A program made the translations under genes and the position numbers. Shown piece by piece: positions 59,962 to 64,000 of a stretch of DNA of 64,000 nt (the stretch's first letter is position 1; every line of letters starts with the position of its first letter). Under the pieces are notes generated by a model, which had not been told where the DNA came from, did no database searches, and saw only the letters and a program-made list of their open reading frames with translations. This DNA is from Cardinalis cardinalis (taxonomy: Eukaryota > Chordata > Aves > Passeriformes > Cardinalidae), in assembly GCA_014549065.1 (NCBI GenBank), contig JACDOX010000023.1, forward strand, positions 4,786,808 to 4,850,807, in the 5' to 3' direction.

Positions 59962-62900
59962 CCCTTCTTAGAGCCTTCAGAAGCACTCTAAATCCAGAAA
60001 CCTCTGTGTCCCATTCCCAGCCACCTGCATCATATCTCTGGATATTCTGCAGGCTGTGTGTGCAGATACCAGCTGGCTGAAACTCCTGATGTGCTCCCAT
60101 GTAGAACCACATGTGTCCCTGCTTGAGCTCTGATAATTCTGGCTTTCAGATGGTGGAGATAAAGCTATTGGGAAGGATGATCTGGGGAGCATGTAGTGCA
60201 CAACTGTATCCATATCCTGTTATTTCATATGGGCTGTGGTCTTCTAAACTCATCCTATAGGTAAAGCCTACTGTGAATGGAATCTCAGACCCACAATAGG
60301 AGTTGTATCTGATTGTTATGAACCTGGACAGAATTAGTTATTCTCTTCTAGAAGAGGCAAACCATCAGCAAACTCAAATGATGTTATGTACCTGTCTACC
60401 TTTTAGGTTCTTAGTCCTTCTCTGCAAATGAGTTTTTCTCTGTTATATCCTCCTGGATTAAGGTACAAAGCAACAGAGATAAAGGTGGGAAAATAAAGTC
60501 AGGCTTTGTGGTATGTTATTTGACATAGATACTGCTTTTGTTACTGTTTCCAGACATTTTCAGACAGACAGAAGGAAAGGGATAGACCTTTTACTTCAGA
60601 ATGCATGAAACATGTATGTTTTGAAGAAGAAGAAGTAATATTGACATTTTTTGTTGAAGTAGAATCTTTTTCTTAAAGCCAGAAATGAAATGGCACAGTC
60701 AACTTGAAATCTGTATAAACAAGTGAATTACGACAGGTTTAGTTCCTAGACCGGCTTCTTAGGCCTCCTGGTAACTTCTGGGTGTTATGGTTTCCAACTC
60801 TTCTTGTCCTTAAGTAGTTTTATTTTCTTTGTTGTGTGAAAAGCACCAAGGAAAACGTAGTTATATAATGAGAAAGCACTGAGTGGACCAGGAGCTAGTC
60901 CATCAAAAAGCGGACATGTTCAAGAAGATTGTATGAGAGAGGATTGTCCCACTCTTATTAGCAGAATTTTGTTTGCAACTGTGTGTACAAGAAAAATGAA
61001 TAAGCTCCAAGAAGAAAAACTTGATCCAGTATTTATGTCTCAACTATGGCACTGGACATTTGGGTTGATATATTTTATCCTTCCAGAATATTTTCATTTT
61101 CTGTACCAGTTCTGGCAAGCCTTTTGGCCCCACAGCACAGATACAACACTGAGTGCCACTGTAGCAGGTGTCACAGCACCTTTCTTCAATGGTGCAGGGC
61201 CCATAGAGAGATTGGCAGCCTGAAGGTAGGTGTGCAGGTTTGTTGTAAAATCTAGATGGAGTTCTGGAGCTGGCCAGGGAGAGACCATTGCAAGGTGCTG
61301 CCCTCCAGGCCCAGACTCTTTAACTGGCACTGTCACCCTGTACCTGGGCTTAGCTCAGTGTCTGACCTTTCTCCAAAACCAACAAGGCGACAGCAGTAAT
61401 TTTTCTGATACTTTACTGGTTTGTAAATTCATCCAAAACATTGGAGTTCACTTTCCTTTTCTCCTGCCTTAAATCCTTCATCTCTTTTCAGGTAGGATTA
61501 GATCCTACACATCAAGCTAGTCTTAGGCAGGATGAGAAGAGAAGGTACTCTTCATGCCTCTTCTTAAAACAATTCCTGTAAAATTCAGGATTAATGTGAA
61601 TAAAAAAAGGATGTGGGGATAGCCTAACTTGGTAGCACATTAGTTAGCACACCTACATAGGAAAGGAAGGTTGTGTGTCAAAGACGGTGAAATATGTAAT
61701 AGAAATCCAATGCTGTCATTACTGCTAGGTGTGCCTTTCTACTGTAGCCCTGGCGTATAGGAAATGGAGAGTTCTTTGGANATGGTTTTGTATGGAAGGC
61801 CCTTCCAGCACATGTTCCAAAGGTACCTATAAGACCAGGCTGATCTTTTGACGTAGATGGAAGTGTGTAGATGCCTGCTGCGGCAAAAATACTTGATCTC
61901 CATTGAGTCACTGGGCCTTTTCAAGACAGCATTTTCTAGCCATGCATAGAAACAAAATTGTGGAAACTGGGCAAAATGTAATGCAATTGACTGATGTGCC
62001 AAAAGACTTCTGGGTGTTGTGAGGCTTATATCTTTGCCATGCAGGCGGGTTATAGCGTTCCAAGCACTGTTGTGAGTATGGTCCAGAAGCATTGAGTTTT
62101 CTACCAGTAAACTGCAGAAAGTGTCCTTATCTCCCAAGGAGTTCAGTTATTGTGCCCCATTATCAGATAAACAGTTAACATAAAAAGGACAAAGAAAAGT
62201 TTAACAGTACCCCTTTCAGACTTCAAGCTGATAGGAAAATATAAATCCAGCTTGGTGTGGGATTATAAATCAAACTTGATGTTTTGACAGGCAGAGAGGA
62301 AAAAGGCAACATTTCAAAATTGTAGGTAATTTGTGAGGAGATGAATTTGTGATTATTCCAAACTTGGTTCTGAATGGCCTTCAGAAGCCAATAGGAACTA
62401 CTGGTTCCCAAGCTTTCTGAGACCAGACCCTAGGAGCTGCACCTGAGTCCCCTAAAAATGGAAGATTCTGAGATCAGTGTGAGAAAAAATTTTGGCGGAG
62501 TACCCTATGTCACACAGCGGGCTTGTGCCAAAGCCAGGGCCCAGCATCTTTTCTCCAAGTTCTCCTAACAATAAGAACAACCTCCTCAGCAATTGCCTTA
62601 CAAAAGATTTGAACATCAGGTTACCCAGAGACATGAGCAGATAGTAGAGCAGTGATGTACAAATGAAAGTCCTACACTTTGACCTCCAACCACATGAAGC
62701 CCCATTACAATAAATATCCAACAACACATCCCTTTCCACACCACATGGATGCTGCCTTAGGTACAAAGGTACTAAAATGACTGTTCCATGTAATAAAACA
62801 TGGTGGGAGAAATTATGAAGTATAAAGTGAGGTTATTGCCTTCACTGCTAATTAAAGTTTACTGTATCTTCTTGCAGCTTTGTTTAATGGGCTCCTACAT

Positions 62901-64000
62901 ATCATGGGGTGTTTCTTTAAAGAAATAAAAGAAAGCTCTTTTTAAGGTCACTCACTTGACCTCAATTCATTGTGTTGTGAATGCGGTATTGTAGTAGCAC
63001 ATATTGTGTGGGGTACAACACCATGTGCTGCTCCAAGACTCCTGTGGTAGCTAAGCACAAAGGGCTGCGTTAACGATGATGTGTCAGCCTTAGCTTTGAA
63101 TTTCCTTGCTTGAGTGCTAGTTTTCATTACTGACACATAATACATGGCGTTAACCATTTCAGCACTGAACTGTGCACAGGGACACCACCATTTGGGCTTG
63201 GAAATGGCCATTTCTGAAGTGCCAATGATCTGAGGTACAATTATTATTTTATTACTTAATGGCCCCAATTAGGGCAAGCATTGTCAACTAGCATACAATG
63301 ATCTCAGCACCACAGTGTGATATAACTATTACAATGAGTATCATAGCCTGATACTTATGTCATATAGGGAATAAAAAGCTTCAGGCTTTTTTGTCCCTCT
63401 GATTTGGCAAAAAAAAAAAAATCTGTATTCTGAGGTTTTCACTTTGTTTCTTTGTGCCTTCATTTCCTCGTCAGATAAATTCTGTAAAGCTCTTTAAATA
63501 TTTCTCGTACTTTATGTAACATTTCCTACCACAAAAAAATTCTTAGTAGTAACTCATACAGCTCTGTTCTTTGATGGCTAAATCCTTGCTTATTTTCTGT
63601 TTTCTCTTCAGTCCTTTTCCCAGTCTGCTAGCTGAGTCTAGATCCGTGTTTACATCATGCATCTCAAGCTGCAGCTGCTGTGGACTCTCTTGTTTGGTGG
63701 AACTCTGTTACTTTGGTATCTTGGCTCTTTATCTGGCTCGGGTTGCTTCCTCCTCAATACATGTTCCACTCATGAGGCGGGTGATCCAAAGCCCATTGAA
63801 GTAAATGGAAAAATTGCTGTTGATTAAATTATTTCACATCTGCACTCCCTGGCTCTACCAGCTTCTTCTATTGTCCACACATCCTGATTCACAAATGTTT
63901 TAAATGACAGCTTTAGGAACATGAAAGCCTTTGGGGCAATGGCCTAAAGAGACAGCAGAGGGTAAAATTTGTGAGCATTATAATGCTAGAGCTGTAGTGC
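59962..64000. other. Intergenic sequence to the window end
   Basis: No gene supported. Possible relics are a tRNA-like SINE head near 61618-61680 and an antisense MIR-like piece near 63437-63500. A poly-A run lies at about 63409-63421. Confidence 0.55.
63437..63500 (-). mobile_element. MIR/CORE-SINE-like fragment (antisense)
   Basis: TTTGTGCCTTCATTTCCTCG TCAGATAAATTCTGTAAAG resembles the reverse complement of the MIR core (CTGTGCCTCAGTTTCCTCATCTGTAAAA). Short and weak. Confidence 0.45.

Noticed and set aside
61678..62137. Minus-strand open frames of 77 and 132 codons
   Set aside because: No recognisable domain and no splice context; treated as chance.
1..64000. CRISPR arrays, prophage, operons or integrons
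   Set aside because: Spliced exons, CR1 and other LINE relics show vertebrate nuclear DNA; no regularly spaced repeats or prokaryotic genes are present.

Overview
The window is vertebrate nuclear DNA, most likely from a bird. It has split coding exons with GT/AG boundaries, long AT-rich non-coding tracts and old LINE relics. Near 34.8-35.2 kb there is a clear avian-type CR1 3' end, with the ATTCTATGATTCTGTGA-like tail seen in bird genomes. There are no operons, ribosome binding sites or prokaryotic features. Isolated single Ns are scattered throughout, two of them inside a coding exon.

The only protein-coding gene I can support is the 3' part of RPS6KC1 (ribosomal protein S6 kinase C1, also called RPK118 or S6K-delta-1), on the + strand. 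It has five coding exons: 1887-3464, 3736-3825, 15132-15214, 15938-16033 and 19192-19302 (stop included). Together they encode the last 652 residues: a long Ser/Glu-rich linker followed by the C-terminal kinase-like domain. The 5' half of the gene (PX and MIT domains, start of the first kinase-like domain) lies upstream of the window. The 3' UTR follows the stop. Candidate poly(A) signals lie at 19769, 20091, 20279, 20827 and 21778, the last being the best placed for the long form.

From about 21.8 kb to the end (42 kb) I find no convincing gene. In human, RPS6KC1 is followed by a gene desert leading to the developmental regulator PROX1. This stretch fits the proximal part of that desert, but no PROX1 exon is visible. 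It holds a GC-rich block with a 68-69 bp tandem duplication (22.75-24.7 kb), a CpG-dense element (25.93-26.33 kb), an exon-like segment (26.8-27.03 kb), and several AT-rich, TAAT- and octamer-bearing segments that look like conserved enhancer candidates.

The fossil repeats are the most informative part of the desert. They are a CR1 3' end (34.79-35.24 kb, +), a decayed L2-like reverse transcriptase read on the minus strand (about 43.37-44.48 kb), and an ancient L3/CR1-like LINE (about 54.64-55.66 kb, +). Several short MIR/CORE-SINE-like pieces are also present. A compact cluster of inverted and direct repeats sits at 59.89-59.96 kb. I found no evidence of an undescribed biological system; the findings are leads of modest weight.
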